Assembly: GCA_903930015.1 (NCBI GenBank)
Contig: CAIYXB010000133.1
Location: 1-37,771 of the forward strand
DNA: 37,771 bases
Origin: an uncultured bacterium
Lineage (GTDB): Bacteria; Cyanobacteriota; Vampirovibrionia; LMEP-6097
Direction of reading: 5' to 3'
The position numbers and the translations under genes were made by a program. How positions within the stretch are numbered: the stretch's first letter is position 1; each line of letters opens with the position of its first letter. The notes beneath the pieces were generated by a model, which was not told where the DNA came from, did no database searches, and worked only from the letters and a program-made list of their open reading frames with translations. Below are positions 16,991-25,189 of this stretch, piece by piece.

Positions 16991-17971
16991 TCAGTGAATC
17001 TGTAATGTAATATCAATTGGACAATGATCACTACCGTCTTGTTTGGCAAGAACAGTCGCTGACTCTAAATGATCTTTAAGAGCTTCACTCAAATAAAAGT
17101 AATCTATTCTCCAGCCTATGTTGCGCTCACGTGCAGCTGTCCTAAAGCTCCACCAAGTATAAACATCGGCTTCGTTTGGATTCAAGTGTCTATAAGCATC
17201 AAAGAAACAAATCTCCTCAATCCAATCTAAATACATGCGCTCTACTGGCATAAAGCCTGTCGTGTTTAAGTTTTCTTTTGGTCTTGCAAGGTCTATGTCA
17301 TAGTGTGCTGTATTAAAATCTCCTTTGACTATTACATAAGGGGTGATTTTAAGAAGTTCTTTTAAATAGACTATTAATAGTTCATAGAATTCAAATTTGA
17401 ATTTAAGTCTTTCTGTACTTGCTCCGCCATTTGGGAAGTAGATGTTAAGTATAATGATTTTCTTTGAACCAAAATTATGTTCAGTCTCTATGATTCTTCC
17501 TTCTGAATTAAAAGCCTCAACTTGTTCTTGAAGTTCTTTTTTAGTAAGTCTTTTGACTGTTTGCAAATCATTGATGCTTTTGGGAAGATTATTTGGTCCA
17601 ATGGCTTGATCTAATCCATCATAGTTAATGAGAGTTTCTTTTTTACCTTGATTTACACTTGTGATTTTATAAGCAAGCGGCTCTGTCTGAAATCTTTTGA
17701 TATCAAAGCCAAACTTTATATAATTTGGTGTGAAATTTTTTGAGATGTAGTTTGCAGTACCACTATAACCTTTGCGCTCAGCGCTGTTGTACTCAATGAT
17801 TGGATATTTTTCACGTAACTTGAAGTCTGACTCTAATTGATCTGGTTGAGCTTTTGATTCTTGGATGCCAACCATATCGTAATTAGATTCATCAAGCCAT
17901 TCAAAAAAACCTTTTTTTGCTACCGCACGAATGCCATTTATATTCCAAGAGCAGAGTTTTATTTTAGTCAT
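16991..17971 (-). CDS. xth: Exodeoxyribonuclease III / AP endonuclease, long variant
   Basis: Repairs abasic sites by cutting 5' of the lesion in base-excision repair. The ATG at 17969-17971 is chosen because MTKIKLCSWNINGIRA is the normal N-terminus; a TTG further upstream would add 12 residues. It shows the Mg-binding Asn and Glu (SWNINGIRA, GIQESKAQ), GDFNTAH, and the C-terminal DYFYLSEAL and GSDHCPIDITL motifs. It is 326 residues against about 255-270 in the family. The excess is an insertion of about 60-70 residues between EPLAYKI and the GRIIETE strand, including a helical LTKKELQEQVEAF. It lies downstream of leuB on the same strand; the 94-bp gap from the leuB stop holds small hairpins (CTTTCGA/TCGAAAAG). 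Confidence 0.92.
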   Translation of the reverse strand: MTKIKLCSWNINGIRAVAKKGFFEWLDESNYDMVGIQESKAQPDQLESDFKLREKYPIIEYNSAERKGYSGTANYISKNFTPNYIKFGFDIKRFQTEPLAYKITSVNQGKKETLINYDGLDQAIGPNNLPKSINDLQTVKRLTKKELQEQVEAFNSEGRIIETEHNFGSKKIIILNIYFPNGGASTERLKFKFEFYELLIVYLKELLKITPYVIVKGDFNTAHYDIDLARPKENLNTTGFMPVERMYLDWIEEICFFDAYRHLNPNEADVYTWWSFRTAARERNIGWRIDYFYLSEALKDHLESATVLAKQDGSDHCPIDITLQIH

Positions 17972-18101
17972 AGATCTTTGAAGCTGTTTTGCTAAGTACG
18001 AGAACAAGGCTTTCGAATGTCGAAAAGGCTGAGTTTACTAATGGTAAATGATGACTTTGAGGCATGAGAGTAACGCAGTTATCGGACTTAGCAAGATAGC
18101 T

Positions 18102-19160
18102 TCAGGCAGATACTGTGGACATTTTTTCAACTTCATTTGCAAGCGCATCACCAATTTCAACAGTGCTTGCTTTACCACCAAGGTCTGCAGTCATAATACC
18201 TCGATCTAAAACAGCTTGGATAGCAGCCTCTAAGATGCGGGCTTCTTTTTCCATAGAGAAACTATACCTAAGCATCATAGCTGCTGAAAGAATCATCGCC
18301 ATTGGGTTTGCTTTGCCTTGTCCGGCTATGTCAGGAGCGGAACCGTGTACTGGTTCGTATAATCCTGGTAAAGATCCATCACCAAGTGAAGCGCTTGGTA
18401 GTAAACCTATACTTCCTGTAAGCATTGATGCTTCATCGGAAAGAATATCTCCAAATAAATTTCCAGTGACAATTACGTCAAATTGTTTTGGATTTTTGAT
18501 TAATTGCATTGCTGCATTGTCGACATACATATGTGTTAATTCAACATCAGGGTATGCTTTTGCAGTCTCTATGACTGAATCGCGCCAGAGCTGTGAAACA
18601 TTGAGTACGTTTGCTTTATCCACGCTACAAAGTCTCTTATCTCTTTTTTGTGCAAATTCAAAAGCTACTTTCGCAATTCTTTGAACTTCAGGTTTAGTGT
18701 AGATCATCGTGTTTATGCCTGTGAAACCATCATTAGAGCTTGGCTTACCAAAATAAATTCCGCCAGTAAGTTCGCGAATAACAACAATGTCAGTTCCTTT
18801 AACAACTTCTTCTTTTAGGGTAGAGAGTTTTGCAAGTGAATCAAATACCATTGCCGGTCTGATATTGGCAAAAGTTTTTAGCTCCTGTCTTAACGCCAGT
18901 AAGCCAGTTTCAGGTCTCATTTCTCTAGGTAAATTATCATACTTAGGCCCACCAATCGCAGCCATTAAAACTGCATCAGCTTTTTTAACACCTTCTTTTG
19001 TTTCCTCGGGGAAAGGTGAATTGAATTTATCAATTGCAACTCCGCCAAGTGCGTATTCAACATACTCAAAATTTAAATCTAGTTTTGCAAGAACTTTAAG
19101 GGTTTCTTTTGTGATTTCTGGTCCAATACCATCTCCTGGAATAAGTGCAATTTTCTTCAT
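18102..19160 (-). CDS. leuB: 3-isopropylmalate dehydrogenase
   Basis: Third step of leucine synthesis: NAD-dependent oxidative decarboxylation of 3-isopropylmalate. 352 residues, normal length. Visible motifs are [14 protein letters not shown] (4-17), [12 protein letters not shown], the metal and substrate region [20 protein letters not shown], and [15 protein letters not shown], plus the NAD loop [18 protein letters not shown]. The ELTGGIYFG segment favours LeuB over isocitrate or homoisocitrate dehydrogenase. No other leu gene is adjacent, so the pathway is dispersed in this genome. Confidence 0.96.
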   Translation of the reverse strand: MKKIALIPGDGIGPEITKETLKVLAKLDLNFEYVEYALGGVAIDKFNSPFPEETKEGVKKADAVLMAAIGGPKYDNLPREMRPETGLLALRQELKTFANIRPAMVFDSLAKLSTLKEEVVKGTDIVVIRELTGGIYFGKPSSNDGFTGINTMIYTKPEVQRIAKVAFEFAQKRDKRLCSVDKANVLNVSQLWRDSVIETAKAYPDVELTHMYVDNAAMQLIKNPKQFDVIVTGNLFGDILSDEASMLTGSIGLLPSASLGDGSLPGLYEPVHGSAPDIAGQGKANPMAMILSAAMMLRYSFSMEKEARILEAAIQAVLDRGIMTADLGGKASTVEIGDALANEVEKMSTVSA

Positions 19161-19187
19161 AAGTTGTTAATTTTAGCATGCTACTTC

Positions 19188-19620
19188 GTCATTGCTGCCA
19201 GGTTCTTGCAATCCGTTAACACTATAAGTAGTAATAATTAACTCTATTGCAATATTCAAATTAATTTACTCTTTTTACTGCGCCTGATCTTCGAAAAGGC
19301 TCCGTAAAAAGGTAAATTAATTTGATTGCCATTAGCTTCAATTAGCACTAATAGCTTTATCTCAATAATTTCAAGCTTAAAATGGAAATGAGGTGAAAAC
19401 GACTGGAGCAAAGAGAAAATTCATGATTGGCGAACCAGTCTGAAGTCATTTTTGTGTCTAAAGTGAAATTACGAGCGGATGCGTTTGTGAGGCAATCATT
19501 GAATTTTCCTTTGAGTAAGGAAGTTTGAACCCATTGGAATGACCAGCTTGAAATTATTGGGATAAAGCTAACGATTTATTGCTTAGTAATATCAACAAAA
19601 TGAATGACATTTATGATGGC
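19188..19620. repeat. 435-bp structured repeat element, copy 2 (inverted)
   Basis: Reverse complement of the element at 10904-11341 with substitutions spread over its whole length. Shared long words include ACCCATTGGAATGACCAGCT and CAGGCGCAG-type segments. The outer inverted repeats are more decayed than in copy 1 (GTCATTGC at 19188 against GATGGC at 19615-19620). The inner hairpins remain fully paired: ATTCAAATTAATTTAC (19254-19269) with GTAAATTAATTTGAT (19312-19326). It fills the gap between leuB and mutM (19161-19654). The flank just right, GGCGAGTGCAGCGAAGTAAT, resembles the GCGAGCGAAGCAAT-type repeats common in many bacterial genomes. Confidence 0.85.
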
Positions 19621-19654
19621 GAGTGCAGCGAAGTAATCTAAGTATCATCAACGC

Positions 19655-20533
19655 TTATGTCAGCAACACTTGGCACTCAGGGCAAAAAAACGAAGATCTT
19701 CCATTCTGTTTGATTCTTTCAATGGTGGTTTTGCATTTAGAACAAGGTTGTCCGTTTTTACCATAAACCTTAAAGTTAAATTGAAAATATCCAGACTCAC
19801 CTTTTTCATTTGCGTAATCTTTGAGAGTTGATCCACCTGCTTCAATAGCGGCATTGAGAACTTTTATTATTTCTTTTCTTAATTTTTTGATTTCAATTTT
19901 ACTTAAGTCACTTGCTAGCCTTTCGGGATGTATTCTGGATTTAAATAAAGCTTCATTGGCATAGATATTACCAACTCCTACTATTAAATTGGCATCCATT
20001 ATGGTTGATTTAATAGATTTGTTTCTTTTTGAAATGATCTCCTCAAAAGCCTTGAAGCTAAATGCTTTATCGAGTGGTTCTAATCCTAAGTTCTTGAAAA
20101 ATTTATAACTTTCCATCTGTGATTTATCTATAAGGTCAATCATGCCAAATTTTCTAACATCATTGTAGGTTAGACTTGTACCGTTCTCTAATTGAAAAAT
20201 CACATGATCGTGTTTGTTTAAATGCTTTAGCCGGTGTGTAAAAATTTCTTCTGTCGAAAGATTTTTCTTTTGAGTGTTTTTTGTCGTGATCAAAAGTCTT
20301 CCAGTCATGCCTAAATGAATGACGATAATATTTTGATTATCTAATTCAATAAGAATATATTTTGCTTTTCTTCTGACATTTAAAATTTTGGATTTTAAGC
20401 AATCTTGTTTAATGTTTTTTGGAATTAAGTATCGAAGTTTAGGATTAAGAATTTTAAGATTACTGATAGTTTGATTTTCAAGATGTGTTTTGATGCCTCT
20501 TGAAATAGTCTCGACTTCTGGCAGCTCAGGCAT
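19655..20533 (-). CDS. mutM: Formamidopyrimidine-DNA glycosylase
   Basis: Removes 8-oxoguanine and other oxidised purines and nicks the DNA by beta,delta-elimination. The start is fixed at the ATG before Pro, because the mature N-terminal proline of MPELPEVETISRGI is the catalytic nucleophile; the preceding ATG would bury it. 292 residues, with the IIVIHLGMTGRL strand, the helix-two-turn-helix region near NANLIVGVGNIYANEAL, and the C-terminal zinc finger CSKC...CPEC (about 258-282). All key residues appear present. Lies divergent from the flavoprotein gene. Confidence 0.96.
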   Translation of the reverse strand: MPELPEVETISRGIKTHLENQTISNLKILNPKLRYLIPKNIKQDCLKSKILNVRRKAKYILIELDNQNIIVIHLGMTGRLLITTKNTQKKNLSTEEIFTHRLKHLNKHDHVIFQLENGTSLTYNDVRKFGMIDLIDKSQMESYKFFKNLGLEPLDKAFSFKAFEEIISKRNKSIKSTIMDANLIVGVGNIYANEALFKSRIHPERLASDLSKIEIKKLRKEIIKVLNAAIEAGGSTLKDYANEKGESGYFQFNFKVYGKNGQPCSKCKTTIERIKQNGRSSFFCPECQVLLT

Positions 20534-20624
20534 CAAAAAATTATAATCCCTATTTAAGCCACAGCTATTCTAGATAAGCCGCGCCGAGCTTAAGTAAATT
20601 TAATTTAAATTCACTTTTTGGCAC

Positions 20625-20653
20625 TTGAATATACGTAAAAAATTTGCTATAAT
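20625..20653 (+). promoter_or_regulatory. Sigma70-type promoter for the flavoprotein gene
   Basis: TTGAAT (20625-20630), a 17-base spacer and a perfect TATAAT (20648-20653). Transcription would begin near 20660, about 70 bases before the start codon, with a terminator-like hairpin between. Confidence 0.75.
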
Positions 20654-20681
20654 AATTCTTATTCAAATAAAGAAAGAAATT

Positions 20682-20703
20682 AAGTCCTTCGGGGCTTTTT
20701 TTA
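20682..20703 (+). terminator. Terminator-like hairpin in the flavoprotein leader
   Basis: AAGTCC-TTCG-GGGCTT (5 to 6 bp stem with a UUCG loop) followed by seven T. It sits between a strong promoter and the flavoprotein start at 20732, so it would act as an attenuator or end a short leader RNA of about 45 nt. The minus-strand reading has no T-tract, so it is oriented for + transcription. Confidence 0.7.
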
Positions 20704-20731
20704 TTGGCTTTTTTAATGCGTAAATACGATA

Positions 20732-22027
20732 ATGATTTTTGACACAATAGTAATTGGAGCAGGTGCAGCAGGTTTTATGGCTGCTATCACTTCAGCGCAG
20801 TGCGGTCAAAAAACTCTCTTAGTTGATTCAAATACCAAGCTTTGTGAAAAAATTCGAATTTCAGGAGGAGGAAGGTGTAATTTCACAAACATAAATACAA
20901 GTTATGAGACTTACAAATCTCACAACCCTAATTTTGTTAGATCAGCGCTTTCTAGTTATACCCCAGAAGATTTTATTGCTCTTGTAGAAAAATATAAAAT
21001 CAAATTCCATGAAAAAAAGTTAGGACAATTGTTTTGTGATGATAGTTCGCAAGATATTATAAATCTACTTAGAAATGAAGCGCAAAATTCTGGTGTTGAA
21101 CTGCTTTTCCCAGTAAAAATAAAAAAAATTCATATCAAAGATATTGACTTGAGTCTAGATATACAGAAAAAAATAAAAGCGAAGCTAGATTTTAAGATAA
21201 AGAAAAATTTTGCCTGTGAATCAAATGGAAAAATATTTGAAGCCGATAAATTGATTATCGCTACTGGTGGGCTTTCTATTCCTCAGCTTGGTACAAGTTC
21301 GTTTGGCTATGATCTTGCTAGTTTGCTTGATCTAAATATTATAAATACTGAGCCTGGATTAGTTCCATTACTTTTAAATCATAAATTATTCAATGATAAT
21401 TCAGGACTGAGTTTTGATGTGAAATTAAATGCTAATGAAGCATCTTTTAGAGAAAATATTTTAATTACTCATAAAGGTCTTAGTGGTCCGGCTACGCTGC
21501 AGATTTCTAATTACTGGCAACCGAAAGATGAGCTTGTTGTGAATTTTTGTCCGGATTTAAACCTAGAGGATTATTTGTTGAAAAATAAAAAGAACAATCC
21601 TAATATTAAGCTAAGTAAATTAATCTCGGAAATCAAGCAAAAAAAGAATATAGCAACCTTCACAAATAAAATTGATAGAGAATTTATTTTCTCAAAAAAC
21701 TTCTTAAAGAGTCTTGCTGAGCTTTTTGTAATGGATAAAAATATACAGGAATATTCTGATGACAAATTGAAGGAATTTGTAAACTTACTTAGTTCAATGA
21801 AGCTTAAACCTAGCGGATATGAGGGCTATGAGAAGGCTGAAGTTACGAAGGGTGGTATCGATACAAAAGAACTTGATCAAAAAACGATGCAAGTGAAATC
21901 TTGTGAGGGATTATATTTTATTGGAGAGCTGGTTGATGTTACAGGTTGGCTTGGTGGTTATAATTTTCAATGGGCTTGGTCAAGTGGGTTTCTTGCTGGC
22001 CAAAGTCATACCAATCCCACAAATTAA
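20732..22027 (+). CDS. BaiN/HI0933-family flavoprotein
   Basis: FAD-dependent oxidoreductase of 431 residues. N-terminal Rossmann motif VIGAGAAGFMAAI (7-19), family signature ISGGGRCNFTN (43-53), a second dinucleotide-binding segment LIIATGGLSIPQLG, and the C-terminal GYNFQWAWSSGFLAGQS FAD-contact motif are all visible. Family knowledge: related proteins include BaiN of bile-acid bacteria, but most members are uncharacterised. The last residues (about HTNPTN) and the stop are encoded by the hairpin repeat 22006-22110. It is expressed from a consensus promoter through a leader with a terminator-like hairpin, so regulation by attenuation is possible. No Shine-Dalgarno is visible before the ATG. 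Confidence 0.92.
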   Translation: MIFDTIVIGAGAAGFMAAITSAQCGQKTLLVDSNTKLCEKIRISGGGRCNFTNINTSYETYKSHNPNFVRSALSSYTPEDFIALVEKYKIKFHEKKLGQLFCDDSSQDIINLLRNEAQNSGVELLFPVKIKKIHIKDIDLSLDIQKKIKAKLDFKIKKNFACESNGKIFEADKLIIATGGLSIPQLGTSSFGYDLASLLDLNIINTEPGLVPLLLNHKLFNDNSGLSFDVKLNANEASFRENILITHKGLSGPATLQISNYWQPKDELVVNFCPDLNLEDYLLKNKKNNPNIKLSKLISEIKQKKNIATFTNKIDREFIFSKNFLKSLAELFVMDKNIQEYSDDKLKEFVNLLSSMKLKPSGYEGYEKAEVTKGGIDTKELDQKTMQVKSCEGLYFIGELVDVTGWLGGYNFQWAWSSGFLAGQSHTNPTN

Positions 22028-22110
22028 ATTAAGGTGCCAAGCAGAGCGATCTAGCTCTGCGACAGGCGCATATGAAAATCTTTGTGGGTTTAATTGGTAT
22101 GTTTAGTATT
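22006..22110. repeat. About 100-bp hairpin repeat, copy B, spanning two gene ends
   Basis: Perfect-looking outer arms CATACCAATCCCACAAA (22007-22023) and TTTGTGGGTTTAATTGGTATG (22081-22101), and an inner stem GCAGAGC-GATCTA-GCTCTGC. It is the inverted homologue of 897-999. It carries the final codons and stops of the flavoprotein gene (+) and of the SDR gene (-), which converge here, so it may also be a two-way terminator. Confidence 0.82.
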
Positions 22111-23550
22111 AATTATGCTTTTTGCCATACCTTTAAAAATAAAAATATGAGCTGGCATCATTAAAAACCAATAAAGTCTTCCCCAAAGACCAGCTGGTCT
22201 AAAGGTTGCTATCTGCCTAAGTCTGTTTTTGCCATTAGGTCCTTTATCTACAATAAACTCAAGAAAAGCTTCGCCAGGTAATTTCATTTCAGCATAGAGT
22301 GCAAGATGACATTTAACTTTATCTGCTTTAAGTACACGCCAAAAATCAAGAGCATCTCCTTGGTATAGCTGTGTTCCACCTCGACGGCCGCGTCTTAAGC
22401 CCACACCACCAAAAAGTATATCGAGTAAACCTCTAATTTTCCAAGCCCAGTCCCAGTAATACCAACCACGCTCCCCACCAATATTCCAGATATTGTTTTT
22501 AACCTCTTCGATGTCTCTATCAAATTCAAATTCCTGTCTATCAAAAAAACATCCATACTCTGGGACTTCTATATCTACAAAATTTTTGCTAGCCAGGTAA
22601 ATAAAAGCATCTTTCCAGCTCGAAAAAACATCTTCTTCTGAGACCTTAATTAAAGATCTCTGTAAAGATTCTTCGTAGCTATAACATTTAATTGGTACGA
22701 TTTTTTCTATGCCAGTTTTTTTTACAATAACCTCGTTCTTTAAACTTGTTACAAGATTTTTTGCTAAGGAAAAATCAGCTGTTGTGATTAAGCTAAGCCA
22801 GCGAGCTGAGAATCTAGGAGGTAAAAAATATGTTGAAAAAATCCATCTTTTTAAGCCACGCGCTTTAGCATAACCATAAAGCATAGATCTATAGCTAAGA
22901 ATATCAGGGCCGCCAATATCAAAAATTTCACCATAAGCTTTTTCTTGAAGCATTACTCCCTTAAGATATTCAATTACATTTTTAATGCCGATTGGTTGGC
23001 ATTTGGTAGTGATCCATTTTGGAGCAAGCATAATTGGAAGTTTTTCGGTTAGGTCTCTGATGATTTCAAAAGACGCACTGCCTGAGCCGATTATAATTGC
23101 TGCTCTAAGAACCGTTGCTGGGAATTTAGCTGTTCTTAAAATATTTTCTACGTTTACTCTTGATCTTAAATGTTTTGACAAAGGATTTGAATTTGCAATA
23201 CCACCCAAATAAATAACTTGTTTTAATTTTGTTTGATTCATTCTATTAACAAAATTCTGGGCGCATAATTTCTCAAGTTCTTCAAAATCTTTACTGGTTT
23301 TACCACTCATGGAGTGTACTAAGTAGTAAGCTACATCGATGTCATCTGGAATATTTTTTAAGGTTTCAGGTTCTAATAAGTCAGCATTGATTATATTTAG
23401 TTTTGCATCTGGATGTCTTTTATTAAATTTTTCTGTTTGTAATCGGGATTCATGTCGAACCATTGCATAAACAATATTTGCTTCAAGCAAAAGGTCACGA
23501 ATTAACCTTTGTCCGATATATCCGTTTGCTCCTGTAACTAATATCCTCAA
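22090..23550 (-). CDS. SDR-family NAD(P)-binding protein with DUF2867 domain
   Basis: 486 residues. The N-terminal extended-SDR (NmrA/YbjT-like) Rossmann motif TGANGYIGQRLIRDLLL is at 6-22, with VYLGG and an ADLLEPETL segment. The C-terminal half (from about 330) has DUF2867 features: WYYWDWAWKIRGLLDILFGG, RRGRRGGTQLYQGDALDFWR, and a hydrophobic end LWGRLYWFLMMPAHIFIFKG. Family knowledge: such fusions are common but uncharacterised; the second domain looks like a START-type or lipid-handling fold, which is uncertain. Its final codons and stop (NTKHTN) come from the repeat. It is divergent from the UbiD gene across 52 bp. Confidence 0.9.
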   Translation of the reverse strand: MRILVTGANGYIGQRLIRDLLLEANIVYAMVRHESRLQTEKFNKRHPDAKLNIINADLLEPETLKNIPDDIDVAYYLVHSMSGKTSKDFEELEKLCAQNFVNRMNQTKLKQVIYLGGIANSNPLSKHLRSRVNVENILRTAKFPATVLRAAIIIGSGSASFEIIRDLTEKLPIMLAPKWITTKCQPIGIKNVIEYLKGVMLQEKAYGEIFDIGGPDILSYRSMLYGYAKARGLKRWIFSTYFLPPRFSARWLSLITTADFSLAKNLVTSLKNEVIVKKTGIEKIVPIKCYSYEESLQRSLIKVSEEDVFSSWKDAFIYLASKNFVDIEVPEYGCFFDRQEFEFDRDIEEVKNNIWNIGGERGWYYWDWAWKIRGLLDILFGGVGLRRGRRGGTQLYQGDALDFWRVLKADKVKCHLALYAEMKLPGEAFLEFIVDKGPNGKNRLRQIATFRPAGLWGRLYWFLMMPAHIFIFKGMAKSIINTKHTN

Positions 23551-23602
23551 CTTACTACTAATTCTAGTTTACTTACTTGATTTTGTTTTAAAATATGTAT
23601 TA

Positions 23603-25189
23603 ATGGCATATCCATACAAAAATCTCAAAGAATTCGTTCATCACCTTGAAAAAGAAGGAGAGCTTATTCGTATTAAAGCCCCAGTTGATGCGGAACTTGA
23701 AATCACCGAAATAGCTGACCGTATTTCAAAAGCTTGTTGTGTAGATGGAAACTTGGCAAATGATCCAGAAGATAAAAATCAACATTCCTTCGCTGATACA
23801 CAGGCTAAAAAAATTGGTAATAAAGCTTTGCTTTTTGAAAATGTACGCGGCTATGATATGCCAGTCTTGATTAATTCTTTGGGCTCGCATAAAAGAATGA
23901 AAATGGCTTTAGGAGTTTATGATCATAGAGATGGCTATGACGCACTTGGGAATAGAATTCGCGAATTTATTAAACCTGAAGTGCCTGAAGCTCTTGCTGG
24001 TAAATTACAAAAATTATTAGAGCTTTCTGAAGTAAGAAAGTTTATTCCAAAGATTGTTTCTAAGGGATCTTGCCAAGAAGTGGTTATTTTAAGAGAAGAT
24101 AATGAAAAGCTCTTGGACAAATTACCGATAATTAAATGCTGGCCTGATGATGGCGGACACTATATGACTTTAACCTCTGTTTTTACTAAAGACTCTGACA
24201 AACTAGGTTCTGGGCGCAATGTTGGCATGTATCGAGTACAAAAGTTCGATAATATTACAACAGCGATTCACTGGCATAAGCATCATGATGGAGCTCATAC
24301 CTATCAAAAGTCACTTAAGAAAGTAAAAGACAATGGGAAAGAGCAAAATCGCATGGAACTTGCGGTTGTAATTGGTGCTGATCCTTCAATTATTTATTCT
24401 GGTACAGCACCGCTCCCGCCTGGTATTGATGAAATGATTATGGCTGGTTTTATTCGTCGAAAGCCTGTTGAACTAGTGAAATGTAAAACCATAGATATTG
24501 AAGTACCAGCTGATGCTGAAATTGTAATTGAAGGATATATAGATTTAAATGAAAAAGAAGTTTTAGAAGGTCCTTTTGGTGACCATACTGGTTTTTATTC
24601 TTTAGCTGATAAATATCCTAAGTTTAATGTAACAGCTCTCACTCACTGTAAGGATCCTATCTATGCAACTACCATTGTTGGTTTACCTCCGCAGGAAGAT
24701 TGCTACTTAGGGAAAGCTACTGAAAGAATATTTTTACCTTTACTGCAGTTGGTTTGTCCTGAGATCTTAGATATGAATTTACCTTGGGATGGAGTTTTTC
24801 ATAATTGTGTTCTTGTGAAGATTGATAAACGTTATGCAGGACATGCACAAAAAGTCATGAATACTATGTGGGGTATGGGGCAAATGGCTTGGACGAAATC
24901 AATAATTGTTTTTGATAAAGAAGTTGATATTCATAACTATTCAGAAGCAGCGATGTATGCTTTTGGAAATGTTGATCCACAAAGAGATATGATTTTTACA
25001 AAAGGTGCGCTAGATATTTTAGACCATGCAACTTCAATCATGGGCTTTGGATCAAAAGTAGGTATTGATGCGACTCGCAAGTGGGCAGATGAAGGCTATC
25101 CACGGGAGTGGCCTAATTTAATAGTAATGTCTGATTATATTAAAACTAAAGTTACTGATAGATGGGATGAATATTTCACTAACGTTTAA
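23603..25189 (+). CDS. UbiD-family decarboxylase
   Basis: 528 residues. Prenylated-FMN-dependent decarboxylase of aromatic or unsaturated acids. N-terminal YKNLKEFVHHLEKEGELIRI, the RNVGMYRVQ segment (205-213), HWHKHHDGA (223-231), PSIIYSGTAPLPPGIDE and the active-site motif EGPFGDHTG (322-330) with Glu and Asp are all typical. The C-terminal half is also full length. It could act in ubiquinone/menaquinone synthesis or in degradation of an aromatic acid; the sequence does not decide. No UbiX flavin prenyltransferase is adjacent, but one is needed for the cofactor. Its end overlaps the next gene on the other strand by 4 bp. Confidence 0.94.
   Translation: MAYPYKNLKEFVHHLEKEGELIRIKAPVDAELEITEIADRISKACCVDGNLANDPEDKNQHSFADTQAKKIGNKALLFENVRGYDMPVLINSLGSHKRMKMALGVYDHRDGYDALGNRIREFIKPEVPEALAGKLQKLLELSEVRKFIPKIVSKGSCQEVVILREDNEKLLDKLPIIKCWPDDGGHYMTLTSVFTKDSDKLGSGRNVGMYRVQKFDNITTAIHWHKHHDGAHTYQKSLKKVKDNGKEQNRMELAVVIGADPSIIYSGTAPLPPGIDEMIMAGFIRRKPVELVKCKTIDIEVPADAEIVIEGYIDLNEKEVLEGPFGDHTGFYSLADKYPKFNVTALTHCKDPIYATTIVGLPPQEDCYLGKATERIFLPLLQLVCPEILDMNLPWDGVFHNCVLVKIDKRYAGHAQKVMNTMWGMGQMAWTKSIIVFDKEVDIHNYSEAAMYAFGNVDPQRDMIFTKGALDILDHATSIMGFGSKVGIDATRKWADEGYPREWPNLIVMSDYIKTKVTDRWDEYFTNV

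Noticed and set aside
18008-18101. Small hairpins between leuB and the ExoIII gene as a terminator
   Set aside because: Stems of 7-8 bp (CTTTCGA/TCGAAAAG) are present but no T-tract follows on the minus strand; not strong enough to call.
21903-22106. 67-codon frame overlapping the flavoprotein end
   Set aside because: Out-of-frame shadow of the flavoprotein gene extended by the hairpin repeat.
22090-25189. The SDR gene and the UbiD gene as one aromatic-degradation cluster
   Set aside because: They are divergent, and no UbiX or ring-modifying enzyme is nearby; adjacency alone is not enough.
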